A DNA stretch of 64,000 nucleotides from contig NZ_MWPH01000001.1 of assembly GCF_002177135.1 (NCBI RefSeq), positions 806,001 to 870,000 on the forward strand, written 5' to 3'. Shown here piece after piece: positions 51,004 through 59,273 of the stretch. Source of the DNA: Natronolimnobius baerhuensis. Lineage in GTDB: Archaea; Halobacteriota; Halobacteria; Halobacteriales; Natrialbaceae. Below the pieces are notes generated by a model that did not search any database, had not been told where the DNA came from, and saw only the letters and a program-made list of their open reading frames with translations. The position numbers and the translations under genes are program-made. How positions within the stretch are numbered: position 1 is the stretch's first letter; the number at the start of each line of letters is the position of its first letter.

Positions 51004-52257
51004 ATGCCTGCTCTCGACGACGTTCGTGTGCTGGACTTGACACGAGTGCTGGGCGGCCCGTACTGTACGATGTTGCTCGCCGACATGGGCGCAGACGTCG
51101 TAAAGATCGAGCCGCCGGGCGGTGACTTCGTTCGCGAAACACCCCCGTTTCACGACGATGACGACAACTTCGGAGGCTACTTCCAGAGTATCAACCGCGG
51201 CAAGCGAAGCATCGAACTCGATTTTACCACTGCAGAGGATCGCGAAGACTTCCTGTCGCTCGTCGAAGCGGCGGATGTCGTCGTCGAAAACTACCGCACG
51301 GGAACGATGGAAAAGTTCGGCCTCGAGTACGAGAAACTGGCCGAACTGAATCCACAGTTGGTCTATGCGGCGATGCGTGGCTTTGGCGACCCGCGGACCG
51401 TCCCCAGTCCGAAACAGGACGAACCTGCGTTCGATCTGGTCGCACAGGCGCTCGGCGGCGTCATGCACCAGACCGGCCAGGCCGATGGCCCGCCAACGAA
51501 AGTCGGCTTCGGCATCGGCGACATCTTCACGGGCGTCTTGCACACGGTCAACATTCTCTCGGCGCTGCACTACCGCGACCGCACCGGCGTCGGCCAGTTC
51601 GTCGACACCGCGATGTACGATTCGATGTTGAGTCTGGCCGAGCGCTCGGTCTACCAGTACTCCTACACCGGCGAGGTGCCAGAACGCTGTGGCAATGCTC
51701 ACCCCACACTCTTCCCCTACAACGCCTTCGAGGCCGAGGACGGCTACGTCGTCATCGCCGCACTGACCGACCGCCACTGGCAGAGCCTCTGCGAGCGGAT
51801 GGACCGCCCCGAGTGGGCCGTCGACTACCCCGACGCCGCAGACCGCCTCGAGCATCGCGATACACTCCGGGATGGAATCGCCGAGTGGGTCGCCGCACAG
51901 ACCGTCGAAGAAACCCTCGAGTTGCTCAACGGCTCGGTCCCGAGCGGGCGCGTCCAGGACGTTTCGGACGTCTACGAGTGCGAGCACGCCTATCAGCGCG
52001 AGATGCTCGTCGAGTCAGAGCTGCCAGACAGCGACGAGACGGTCACAATCGCTGGGACACCGATCAAGATGACAAAGACACCCCCAAAGCCGGGGGCGCG
52101 TGCCCCCTTGCTCGATGAACACCGCGAGGAACTGCTGGGAAACGCTGACCAGCCGTCGAAGCCGGAGCCCGGTCCCGAACCGGACACCGAACCGACTGCC
52201 AGCGAATCGGACGTCGGTGCAATGGGGTTCCCAACCAGTCAGTCACAGGACGACTAA
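51004..52257 (+). CDS. Family III CoA-transferase (CaiB/BaiF)
   Basis: 417 residues. Family III landmarks: VLDLTRVLGGPYCTMLLADMGADVVKIEPP, NRGKRSIELD, VVENYRTGTMEKFGL and the catalytic Asp in GFGIGDIFTG (Asp173). It moves CoA between organic acids. Family III enzymes are mostly catabolic (formyl-CoA, carnitine). Here the gene shares the glycan-type promoter motif and is followed after six bases by a GNAT gene. Together they could activate and attach an acyl group to a sugar (inference). Confidence 0.88.
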   Translation: MPALDDVRVLDLTRVLGGPYCTMLLADMGADVVKIEPPGGDFVRETPPFHDDDDNFGGYFQSINRGKRSIELDFTTAEDREDFLSLVEAADVVVENYRTGTMEKFGLEYEKLAELNPQLVYAAMRGFGDPRTVPSPKQDEPAFDLVAQALGGVMHQTGQADGPPTKVGFGIGDIFTGVLHTVNILSALHYRDRTGVGQFVDTAMYDSMLSLAERSVYQYSYTGEVPERCGNAHPTLFPYNAFEAEDGYVVIAALTDRHWQSLCERMDRPEWAVDYPDAADRLEHRDTLRDGIAEWVAAQTVEETLELLNGSVPSGRVQDVSDVYECEHAYQREMLVESELPDSDETVTIAGTPIKMTKTPPKPGARAPLLDEHREELLGNADQPSKPEPGPEPDTEPTASESDVGAMGFPTSQSQDD

Positions 52258-52263
52258 CCGATT

Positions 52264-53451
52264 ATGGCTACCGATCAGACCGACCGACCGACAGAAACGG
52301 CAGGGGACGACGAGTCAACGGCGACCGACGCTGAGGCCGACATCACGTCACCGGACGACGAGGACGACCCCTACGTCATCCGTCCCTACGAACCCGATGA
52401 CAGAGACGACTTCCTCGAGTTGTACGACCAGGTCCTCGGCGACCGAAACGACGAGTGGTTCCGCTGGAAGTACGAGGACAACCCCTACAGCGACCACGTC
52501 CCGATGATCGTCGCAACCGACGAGGGCCGCATCGTCGGCACGAAACCGGCGTTCGCACTCGAGTTGCGTATCGGCGAGGAGACCTATCAGGGGCTCCAGC
52601 CGGCGGACGTGATGGTCCACGAGGACCACCGCCGGCGCGGGTTGTACTCGCGGACGACTGAGCGGCTCAAAGAGCGCTACCGTGACCGCGAGGCCGCGCT
52701 GTTCTTTAACTTCCCGAACGAGGCGACGCTCTCGGGCAGTCTCAAACACGGCTGGCAGATCGTCGAGGAGGTGCCAACCTACTATCGCGTCCAGCGACCC
52801 GATGCGCTGGCGGGAGATAACGAACGCCTCGAGACGCTGGCGAAATTCGCCAGACCCTTCGCGGGTGCGTATCTTCGCACGCGCGATGTGACTGTGCGGT
52901 CGCCACGTGACGTGACCGTTCGTCGATTCGCGGACGTCCCGGTCGAGCAGTTCGTCGAACTCGCCGAGCAGGCGAGACCGGGGACGATTCACGCGAATCG
53001 CGACGAGACGTTCTACGAGTGGCGATTCAATAATCCGCTGTGGTCCTACGACGCCTACGTCGCAACGCGCGGTGGGGAGCCACTCGCCGGGATCATCACC
53101 GGCACGCGGACCGACGACGGGACGAAAGAAACCTGTCTGTCCGATGTGGCACCGCTCGGAACGACACCGGACCGACGCGACGGGCTGGTTGCGATCCTCG
53201 AGCGGATCCTCGCGGATCGCCGCGACGTTGCGATGGTGGCAGCCAGCGGTCGGGCGATCCCATCGGACCTGCTCGCACAGTTTGGCTTCCGCTCAGATCA
53301 GTCACTTCCATTTTCCAAACTGACACAGCCGACGACGCAGGTGACGTATCCACTCGCGGGTGATGGCGGCCACGAGTGGACCGTCGCCGGCCGAGCGATT
53401 ACCGACCCACTGAACTGGACAGTCACCTTCGCTGAACAGGACACCTGGTAG
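52264..53451 (+). CDS. GNAT-family acyltransferase
   Basis: 395 residues. Residues 1-38 are an acidic lead. The first GNAT domain (about 40-190) contains VIRPYEPDDRDDFLELYDQVLG, the acetyl-CoA-binding DVMVHEDHRRRGLYSRT and FFNFPNEAT. A second, degenerate domain continues to residue 395. Overall plan like Eis/GNAT fusion proteins. It would transfer an acyl group from CoA, which the preceding gene may supply. Acceptor unknown; right-hand counterpart of the FemAB-like gene at 6216 in the duplicated gene set. Confidence 0.8.
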   Translation: MATDQTDRPTETAGDDESTATDAEADITSPDDEDDPYVIRPYEPDDRDDFLELYDQVLGDRNDEWFRWKYEDNPYSDHVPMIVATDEGRIVGTKPAFALELRIGEETYQGLQPADVMVHEDHRRRGLYSRTTERLKERYRDREAALFFNFPNEATLSGSLKHGWQIVEEVPTYYRVQRPDALAGDNERLETLAKFARPFAGAYLRTRDVTVRSPRDVTVRRFADVPVEQFVELAEQARPGTIHANRDETFYEWRFNNPLWSYDAYVATRGGEPLAGIITGTRTDDGTKETCLSDVAPLGTTPDRRDGLVAILERILADRRDVAMVAASGRAIPSDLLAQFGFRSDQSLPFSKLTQPTTQVTYPLAGDGGHEWTVAGRAITDPLNWTVTFAEQDTW

Positions 53452-53748
53452 GCTCGCGCGCACAGCTATGACGCTCGAGAGACAGTAAATCGACTCGTAT
53501 ACGAGACGGTCTCTCGGTGTGATGAGTGGTGAATTCGAACCAGTAGCAACGCCGACACAACTGCAAACAACAGTGTGAGCGCCGCTCGAGCGAAGTAAGA
53601 ACGTATTTACCGGGAAAATTTGATATTGACGGGGTGGAACCGACGTCCCTAAATTCATATATTCGTGAAGAATCTGTCGTACATTGTAACTATTCTCCAA
53701 CAGTCAGAAATACAATCTGTAAATTCAACCCATTATGGCACAGAAAAG

Positions 53749-53754
53749 TTTATG
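53749..53754 (+). promoter_or_regulatory. TATA-like box of beta-helix gene
   Basis: AAAGTTTATG, about 30 bases before ATG 53781. The same AAAGTTTAT occurs before the next paralog (55216-55224). Confidence 0.55.
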
Positions 53755-53780
53755 AGTGTAAGGGCTGGTTACGAAAGTGT

Positions 53781-54716
53781 ATGGCGCAGTACCCCCGTAC
53801 GTCCGAGACGGACGTTTCTCAGACTACAGGCCGTAATGCCGAATTAAGCCGACGCAGCTACGTACAGTCGATTGCTGCGGTTGCGACTGGTGCAGCCTCA
53901 CTCGGTGCGGTCGGCACGGCGGCCGCCGACGACGACTACGAGGTTATCGAAGCAACCGGTCAGACGATCCAGGTTGGCGATGGTGACACCTGGGAGAACA
54001 AACTCATCGATATGTCGACCGGTGGTGATATCATCATCAACGCCTACGGCTCCGACTGGACGATCCGAAACATCGGCTTCGACGGCCGAAACACCTCCGG
54101 CACCGGCTCCGCGACGTTCGGCGTCTGCGAGCAGGGTGGCTCGAGTACAATCGAGAATATCTACCTCGGTGACGGCTCCGACCAGCGAAACGGTGCCTCG
54201 ACCGGCCACGGTCAGACCGCCTTCTGGGTCGACCCTGACCACTCCGGCCACGTCGATTTCCAGCACCTCAACATCCAGGGCTTCGCGGACAACGCGATCT
54301 ATGGCTCTGCACCCGGCAACGCCGGTGGCGGCACCCTCCACATCGACGAGAGTTTCGCTGCGAACTGCCACGTCTCTCACTTCCGCCTCGCCACTGAAGG
54401 CAGCAAAGTGACGAACTCGAGCATCTACGTCGACGACGAAGACTACGCCGGCCGTGGGATCTGGGCCTGGGCACCCGGTACCATCGAAATCGAGAACTGC
54501 CAGATCGACATGAACGGTCACCACACCGCAATCGACGCGGGCGCAAACGGCAACGGCACGACCGTCGACGTCATCGACTGTGAATACGACGACACCGCTG
54601 GCATCGCCGAACACGCCGGCTCGAGCGTCGAACTCGAGGAGACGGGCACCGAACCGGAGCCGTTCGTTCCCGATGGTGTCCCGACGAGCGCCGAAGAAGC
54701 CGCACTCGGCGAATAA
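53781..54716 (+). CDS. Tat-exported right-handed beta-helix protein
   Basis: 311 residues. Twin arginines at 24-25 (ELSRRSYVQS), then an Ala-rich hydrophobic stretch to about residue 50. The mature part is a beta-helix, with ENKLIDMSTGGDI, WTIRNIGFDG, IENIYLGDGS, LNIQGFADNAIYGSAPGN and ENCQIDMNGHH. It ends in an acidic tail with PTSAEEAALGE, also found in the next protein (PTSAEEAAAG). No catalytic residues assigned; surface or secreted protein. It probably belongs to the same family as the truncated gene at 1-573. Confidence 0.87.
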   Translation: MAQYPRTSETDVSQTTGRNAELSRRSYVQSIAAVATGAASLGAVGTAAADDDYEVIEATGQTIQVGDGDTWENKLIDMSTGGDIIINAYGSDWTIRNIGFDGRNTSGTGSATFGVCEQGGSSTIENIYLGDGSDQRNGASTGHGQTAFWVDPDHSGHVDFQHLNIQGFADNAIYGSAPGNAGGGTLHIDESFAANCHVSHFRLATEGSKVTNSSIYVDDEDYAGRGIWAWAPGTIEIENCQIDMNGHHTAIDAGANGNGTTVDVIDCEYDDTAGIAEHAGSSVELEETGTEPEPFVPDGVPTSAEEAALGE

Positions 54717-55215
54717 CGCGAATTGGTCCCTCGCTGACGCAGCCCTCCATTGACGCTGCCTCCCTCCACGTTCCGCCCTCCACTGGTCCCCCTGACGCAA
54801 TCGCTGGTGGCGTCACCTCCGTTGTTCGCGGTCTCGTTTTTGGTTATTTCACTGGGCTGAGCTGCTGAGTTTCGCAACTGACGACACGTTCTACCTGACG
54901 ATTTTCACCGACACCAACAGGTGTGCTCATCACAGTTCTCCCGGCAGTGAAATCGACCCCGACCAAACGAAATCCCGCTCGAGAAGCGTCCTCGAGCCAG
55001 TGTATGATGTTCTGCTCTTTGATACCTACCAGTGTAAGTGATGATTACTACGCTCGAGGCGGGACGTGTGACATGTTCCTGTTGGGTAAGAGAGTATTAC
55101 CCGCACAGTCTCCTGATGGTTTTTGATATGATTTTGAGGCCATTTATCCATGAATTCCTGTATATTTGTTCAGGAAATAGTGACTATAGCCAAAATTTAA
55201 ATATTCTCGAGCGGA
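54717..55215. other. Intergenic region between the two beta-helix genes
   Basis: About 500 bases, A/T-rich toward the end. No gene seen; the C/T-rich stretch 54740-54800 may be part of the upstream transcript's end. Confidence 0.4.
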
Positions 55216-55218
55216 AAG

Positions 55219-55224
55219 TTTATA
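55219..55224 (+). promoter_or_regulatory. TATA-like box (TTTATA) of second beta-helix gene
   Basis: AAAGTTTATA, about 30 bases before ATG 55252. Confidence 0.6.
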
Positions 55225-55251
55225 CCGATAGTGTATTATTACCCGTTTGCA

Positions 55252-57315
55252 ATGGCACGCGAACCTTCGGTACTGGATGCAGAACAGACGGATGCTGACT
55301 CCCCGGTAACGGGAGCCAGCGGCGGTAATACTGGATTACTCAATCGACGGTCGTATATGCGCCTTGCGGGCGTAACGACTGCGGCGGCTGCGTTCTCCGG
55401 TGCGGCCGCTGCAAGCAGCGATGACTACGATGAGATCACCGCACGCGGGCAGGTCATTCGGATTGGCCGAGGCGAAACCTACGAGAACAAACTGTTCGAT
55501 CTCACGAACGGGAACAGCGTCGTCCTGCTCGTCGAGGGTGGGAACTCCGTAATCCGAAATATCGGATTCAAGGGACTCCACCGCGGCGACGGCTTCATGA
55601 TCTCGATCACCGCCCCGCGCGGTGACGTCCTGATTGAGAACGTCTATTTGGGTGATGGCTCGACCAAAGAGGGCGAAAGCTTCGTCCACGGGCCCGGTGC
55701 AGTGTTCTATCACCGCGACGCCTCCTGTGACGTGACGTTCCGACAAATGAACGTACAGGGCTGGCCGAACAACGGATTCTACTGTTCAAACACCGCACAC
55801 GGCGGCTCCGTCCGCTTCGAGAACTGTTACGGCAAGAACAACGGTGTCTCGACGTACCGCGTCGCCGGCGGAAACGACGCCATCGTCAACTGCGTCGCCT
55901 ACAACGACAACACCAACTACGGACGCGGCTGGGGTGGCTACACTGAAGATTCCGGCCGACCCGTCTGGGTCTGGCCCGGCGGAACCGTTTCCATCGACGA
56001 CTCCAACTTCGCGGCCGGCCGGTACGCACACGCGATGGTCATGCGAGGCAGCGGCTCCGCTCGCATGTCCGGTGGCGGCGTTCAAGGCAACGTCCACGGT
56101 GGTGGCCTCAACCGCTCGAGCGTCTCGAGTTCGGCTGATCTCTCGATGCCACGCGGTGTCCCAACCTCTGCGGAGGAGGCGGCCGCGGGAGCTGCAAGCG
56201 GCTCTCCTGACAACGGGAACGAAGCAGAAGACGACATCGACGACGACCACGACCTGCCGAACGTCGTCGTCTTCGACGGTGACGGAACGACTAGCGCGAC
56301 GAGCTACGAGTTCGTCGTCAGCGACGAGGTCGAACCGAGTACTGACGAGGATGCGACAATCGACGAGGGCGCGACCGTTACCGGCACCCACGCCGAAGGC
56401 ACCGTCGCGGACTACCGCGACGCCTGGCGGTTTGCGGGCGAAATCGAACGCCTGACCGTCGACGGAGAGGCGGAAGTCCGCGTCAACGGCGAATCCGTCG
56501 ATCCCGCCGATTTCGATGACGTTCTCGAGAACGTCATTCTCATCGAGGGAGACGACTCGGGCGCGACGCGCTACGAGTTCGACGTCGACGGCGACGTCGA
56601 GAAATCGAACTACGAGGGCGCATCCATCGACGACGAAGACGTCATCGAAGACGGCTTCGTCCACGGCAGCGTCGCCGACTGGAAGGACGCGTTCCGCTTC
56701 AACGGCGAGATCACACAGCTCACCGTTGACGGACCGGGAACGATTCTGGTCAACGACGAGGCAATCGACCCCGCAGAGTTCGGCGAGGATCTGCCACACG
56801 TTCTCGAGGTCGAGGGCACGGGCGTCCCAACAAGTTTCGAGATCACAGTCGACGGCGAGATCGACTTCGAGTCGGACGACGATCCGACAGAGGAGGCGAC
56901 GATTATCTCAGGATCGACCGTCCAGAGCGCAGTCAGTGATGGGAGCCAGACGTTCCGCTTTGCCGGTGCGATTACGGACGTCACGATTACCGAGGGCGAG
57001 GCGACAATTGCCGTCGACGGCGACGAAATCGACCCGAGCGAGTACGGCGATTACGAACTCCTGCCACACGCACTCGTTATCGATGGCACGGACGATGATG
57101 GTGCAAGTACCTACGCGTTCGAGGTCAGCGGCGCAGTCGTCAAATCTGACTACCGCGGCGCATCGATTGACGAGGAAGACGTCATCGAAGGCCAGTCCGT
57201 CCGCGGTGCAGTCGGCAACTGGCTCGATGCCTACTGGTTCGACGGCGATATCGAGGACTTCACGCTGCTTGGTGACGCATCCGTCGACGTCCAGTACAAC
57301 GCACGCGACCAATAA
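55252..57315 (+). CDS. Tat-exported beta-helix protein with four 90-residue C-terminal repeats
   Basis: 687 residues. Twin arginines at 32-33 (NRRSYMRLAG), beta-helix domain to about residue 300 (ENKLFDLTNGNSVV, SVIRNIGFKG, IENVYLGDGS, MNVQGWPNNGFYCS), then PTSAEEAAAG and an acidic linker. Four tandem units of about 90 residues follow, starting near 333, 423, 514 and 602. Each opens like LPNVVVFDGDG and includes (W/F)RFAGEI..LTVDG and a (V/I)DPA(D/E)F end; the last is truncated. The repeats are probably beta-sandwich-like adhesion or sugar-binding modules (inference). Extracellular. Confidence 0.87.
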   Translation: MAREPSVLDAEQTDADSPVTGASGGNTGLLNRRSYMRLAGVTTAAAAFSGAAAASSDDYDEITARGQVIRIGRGETYENKLFDLTNGNSVVLLVEGGNSVIRNIGFKGLHRGDGFMISITAPRGDVLIENVYLGDGSTKEGESFVHGPGAVFYHRDASCDVTFRQMNVQGWPNNGFYCSNTAHGGSVRFENCYGKNNGVSTYRVAGGNDAIVNCVAYNDNTNYGRGWGGYTEDSGRPVWVWPGGTVSIDDSNFAAGRYAHAMVMRGSGSARMSGGGVQGNVHGGGLNRSSVSSSADLSMPRGVPTSAEEAAAGAASGSPDNGNEAEDDIDDDHDLPNVVVFDGDGTTSATSYEFVVSDEVEPSTDEDATIDEGATVTGTHAEGTVADYRDAWRFAGEIERLTVDGEAEVRVNGESVDPADFDDVLENVILIEGDDSGATRYEFDVDGDVEKSNYEGASIDDEDVIEDGFVHGSVADWKDAFRFNGEITQLTVDGPGTILVNDEAIDPAEFGEDLPHVLEVEGTGVPTSFEITVDGEIDFESDDDPTEEATIISGSTVQSAVSDGSQTFRFAGAITDVTITEGEATIAVDGDEIDPSEYGDYELLPHALVIDGTDDDGASTYAFEVSGAVVKSDYRGASIDEEDVIEGQSVRGAVGNWLDAYWFDGDIEDFTLLGDASVDVQYNARDQ

Positions 57316-57452
57316 CTCGCCGCTCGAGTCAACGGGAGAGACGAGATGCGTTTGCGGTCGCGGTTTCGTTTTCGCTGGTCGTCGTGTACGCTGGGAGACC
57401 AGCAGGAGTCTCCGCCCGACAGAAACAGTCGGCTCGCGACGAGAATTCCGTG
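57316..57452. other. Intergenic sequence after beta-helix gene
   Basis: No gene or terminator-like T-tract found before the palindromic element. Confidence 0.35.
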
Positions 57453-57540
57453 ACTATAGTAGCCACTGCAAGTCAATACACACTTGATCGCCAGACAGCT
57501 CGGCGATCAGTGTGTACATAGTTGCAGTTGTTACTATACC
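57453..57540. repeat. Long imperfect hairpin (MITE- or REP-like element)
   Basis: The left arm (57455-57492, TATAGTAGCCACTGCAA...GATCGCC) pairs with the right arm (57502-57538, GGCGATC...TTGCAGTTGTTACTATA). About 32 of 39 positions match, with one single-base bulge and a nine-base loop (AGACAGCTC). No gene lies inside. Only one copy is in the window. The shape fits a miniature inverted-repeat element, a REP element or a structured RNA. Confidence 0.65.
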
Positions 57541-57805
57541 AGTGGTCCGTCTGAAATCGGCCGTCGCTCGAGATGTGGTTCCGATGAATGAAAGGGCTCC
57601 CGCGTCGGGAACAGCAGGCTGGCACGCGAACTGTTCCGGTACTGGATGACGGTCGCCGGGAGCCAACTCGACCTATGAGCGCCGTGAGTAAAAGTTCTTC
57701 TCGAATTGATTTGATAGTGAGTCACTCCCAGCAATCGGTGCGAAACCGTCGGAACGTGAAGTTGCGGACACCAATCAGTGAACAGGCGACGTCGTGACGG
57801 AGCCG
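57541..57805. other. Intergenic region, no gene seen
   Basis: About 265 bases between the hairpin element and the end of the DUF7344 gene. Short frames only. Confidence 0.35.
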
Positions 57806-58402
57806 TTAATCGATGCGTGAGAGTTTTCCGTTGACTGTCTGTTCGCGCTGGTGGTTTAGCGTTGCATGAACGGCTGACAGGCCAATGAATGCGGCAATGA
57901 CAACGCCAGCTACTGCAAGGGGAGACACAGCAGAGAGAAGTGGCACGCCTACCAGCGATGACCCGAGAACGGTCGCCCCAACAACGCTGGTGACGGCGTA
58001 CCAGCGGTCCCACCGATCTTGCTGATGGGAGTCTGTATCGAGATACATCATCAGCAAGTCAGCGTTATCTGACAGTGAGATCAGTCCGCGATCCTGGTCG
58101 TACTCAACGATACCCGCATCGTCCATCTTCGGCAGATGTGTCTGATAGAGTGCAACATAGACCCGCTTTCGCTGATCGGAACTGAGCGCGTTGACGTCCG
58201 TATCGTTCTCCCAGGCAGCGATCTGTTCGGCGAGTTCACCGAGTGTCACAGTCTCTTCTGCCTCGAGGAGATACGTCAGGACTTCGCGACGACGGCGATT
58301 CTTAAGCAGTTCGAAAATGACGTCCTTTGAGAGGGATTCGTCGTCGTCTTCGGGGGCTGACGAGGCGAGTTCATCAGGGAGGGAGGTATCGACTGATGAC
58401 AT
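57806..58402 (-). CDS. DUF7344 winged-helix regulator with membrane segments
   Basis: 198 residues. The winged helix (about 25-115) reads VIFELLKNRRRREVLTYLLEAEETVTLGELAEQIAAWENDTD and RKRVYVALYQTHLPKMDDAGIVEYD. Two hydrophobic helices (about 136-155 and 160-182) come next. ATG 58402 has GGAGG 11 bases upstream. TTTACA about 50 bases upstream gives a short leader of about 22 bases, an uncommon non-leaderless arrangement. Target unknown. Confidence 0.87.
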   Translation of the reverse strand: MSSVDTSLPDELASSAPEDDDESLSKDVIFELLKNRRRREVLTYLLEAEETVTLGELAEQIAAWENDTDVNALSSDQRKRVYVALYQTHLPKMDDAGIVEYDQDRGLISLSDNADLLMMYLDTDSHQQDRWDRWYAVTSVVGATVLGSSLVGVPLLSAVSPLAVAGVVIAAFIGLSAVHATLNHQREQTVNGKLSRID

Positions 58403-59273
58403 TAGTTTCTGCCTCCGTTAGTCGGTGTTTTGAGCTGATTCATTGTCATGTAAATGTTGGAGAGCCGTCGATAGTCGAAATCGGGGGTTGGGGACGACCT
58501 ACCACCGTGCTGTCGGTCTAACAGCGGCCGCTGTACTTCCGAACGGCGATTCGTAGTCACGATTGACACACCAAGTTGTACACCAACACTGAAACTCTTA
58601 AACACGGCCACGTTTCGCACCGGCTGCAAAGTCGGTACGGACCGACTTCTTGCTTGTGGTGGTCCCCAGCTTGAGTCCCGAGGAACCGACTGGCGAGTCG
58701 GCGGGGGAGTATCGTCGGCATAGCAGGTGCTTGCAGGCGTGTATCGCCAGCGTACGGACGAGGCAGGTGATTTGAGGAGTGGGTGAGGTGGGGACATACT
58801 ATACGGTGCCGAGACGGAATTTGAACGAACGTTTGTCCCCACCGACATAAGTGCGATTGACGGTTCGACACCGAAATGAGGATTTACACGGTGAATTGCT
58901 GATTTATGCGGAGACCGCAACGGAACGATGAATAGCATTCATGATGTGTGTTCACGTTGTTCGCACTGGGTCGAAGTGATCTAGCGGGGTTGCTTCGCCC
59001 GATGACAATCGATGGGACACAATCTCGACGCGAGTCCTGATCGTTTGAGCGGACGATCAGGGCCTTCGTGTCGTTTTCTATAGGGTATTCAAGGCACCAG
59101 TACTGTGTGGACAGTCTGTGGTAATTGGTGGGTCCGCAATCGTGATTGTAACGTACGAAGTGCTGGCACGAGGTATATATACCTGCTATGCAGAAACCGG
59201 CATTCGTAAGTCGGAGTTTCTTGTGAAACCATGTGAGCCCCTTACAGTGTCAGCACGGGTTGGAAACCTACTG
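58403..59273. other. Long intergenic region before TFB gene
   Basis: About 870 bases. No gene with halophile composition is seen. The part near the DUF7344 start has its promoter; the part near TFB has the palindrome AGGTATATATACCT (59171-59184). A structured RNA cannot be excluded. Confidence 0.4.
59171..59184. promoter_or_regulatory. Palindromic TATA box before TFB gene
   Basis: AGGTATATATACCT is a perfect 14-base palindrome. It lies about 90-100 bases before ATG 59274, so the transcript would have a leader of about 65-75 bases unless an upstream start is used. Confidence 0.5.

Noticed and set aside
50990-51052. 16-codon ORF starting 26 bases after the motif at 50964
   Set aside because: It runs into the CoA-transferase gene without ending at its start, and the main ATG already has the usual 40-base spacing.
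57520-57540. Minus-strand AGTAACAAC, similar to a variant of the motif
   Set aside because: It is part of the right arm of the hairpin element and no gene follows on that strand.
58590-58760. Possible structured RNA before TFB (GC-rich inverted segments)
   Set aside because: I could not build a convincing conserved fold or recognise SRP or RNase P RNA landmarks.
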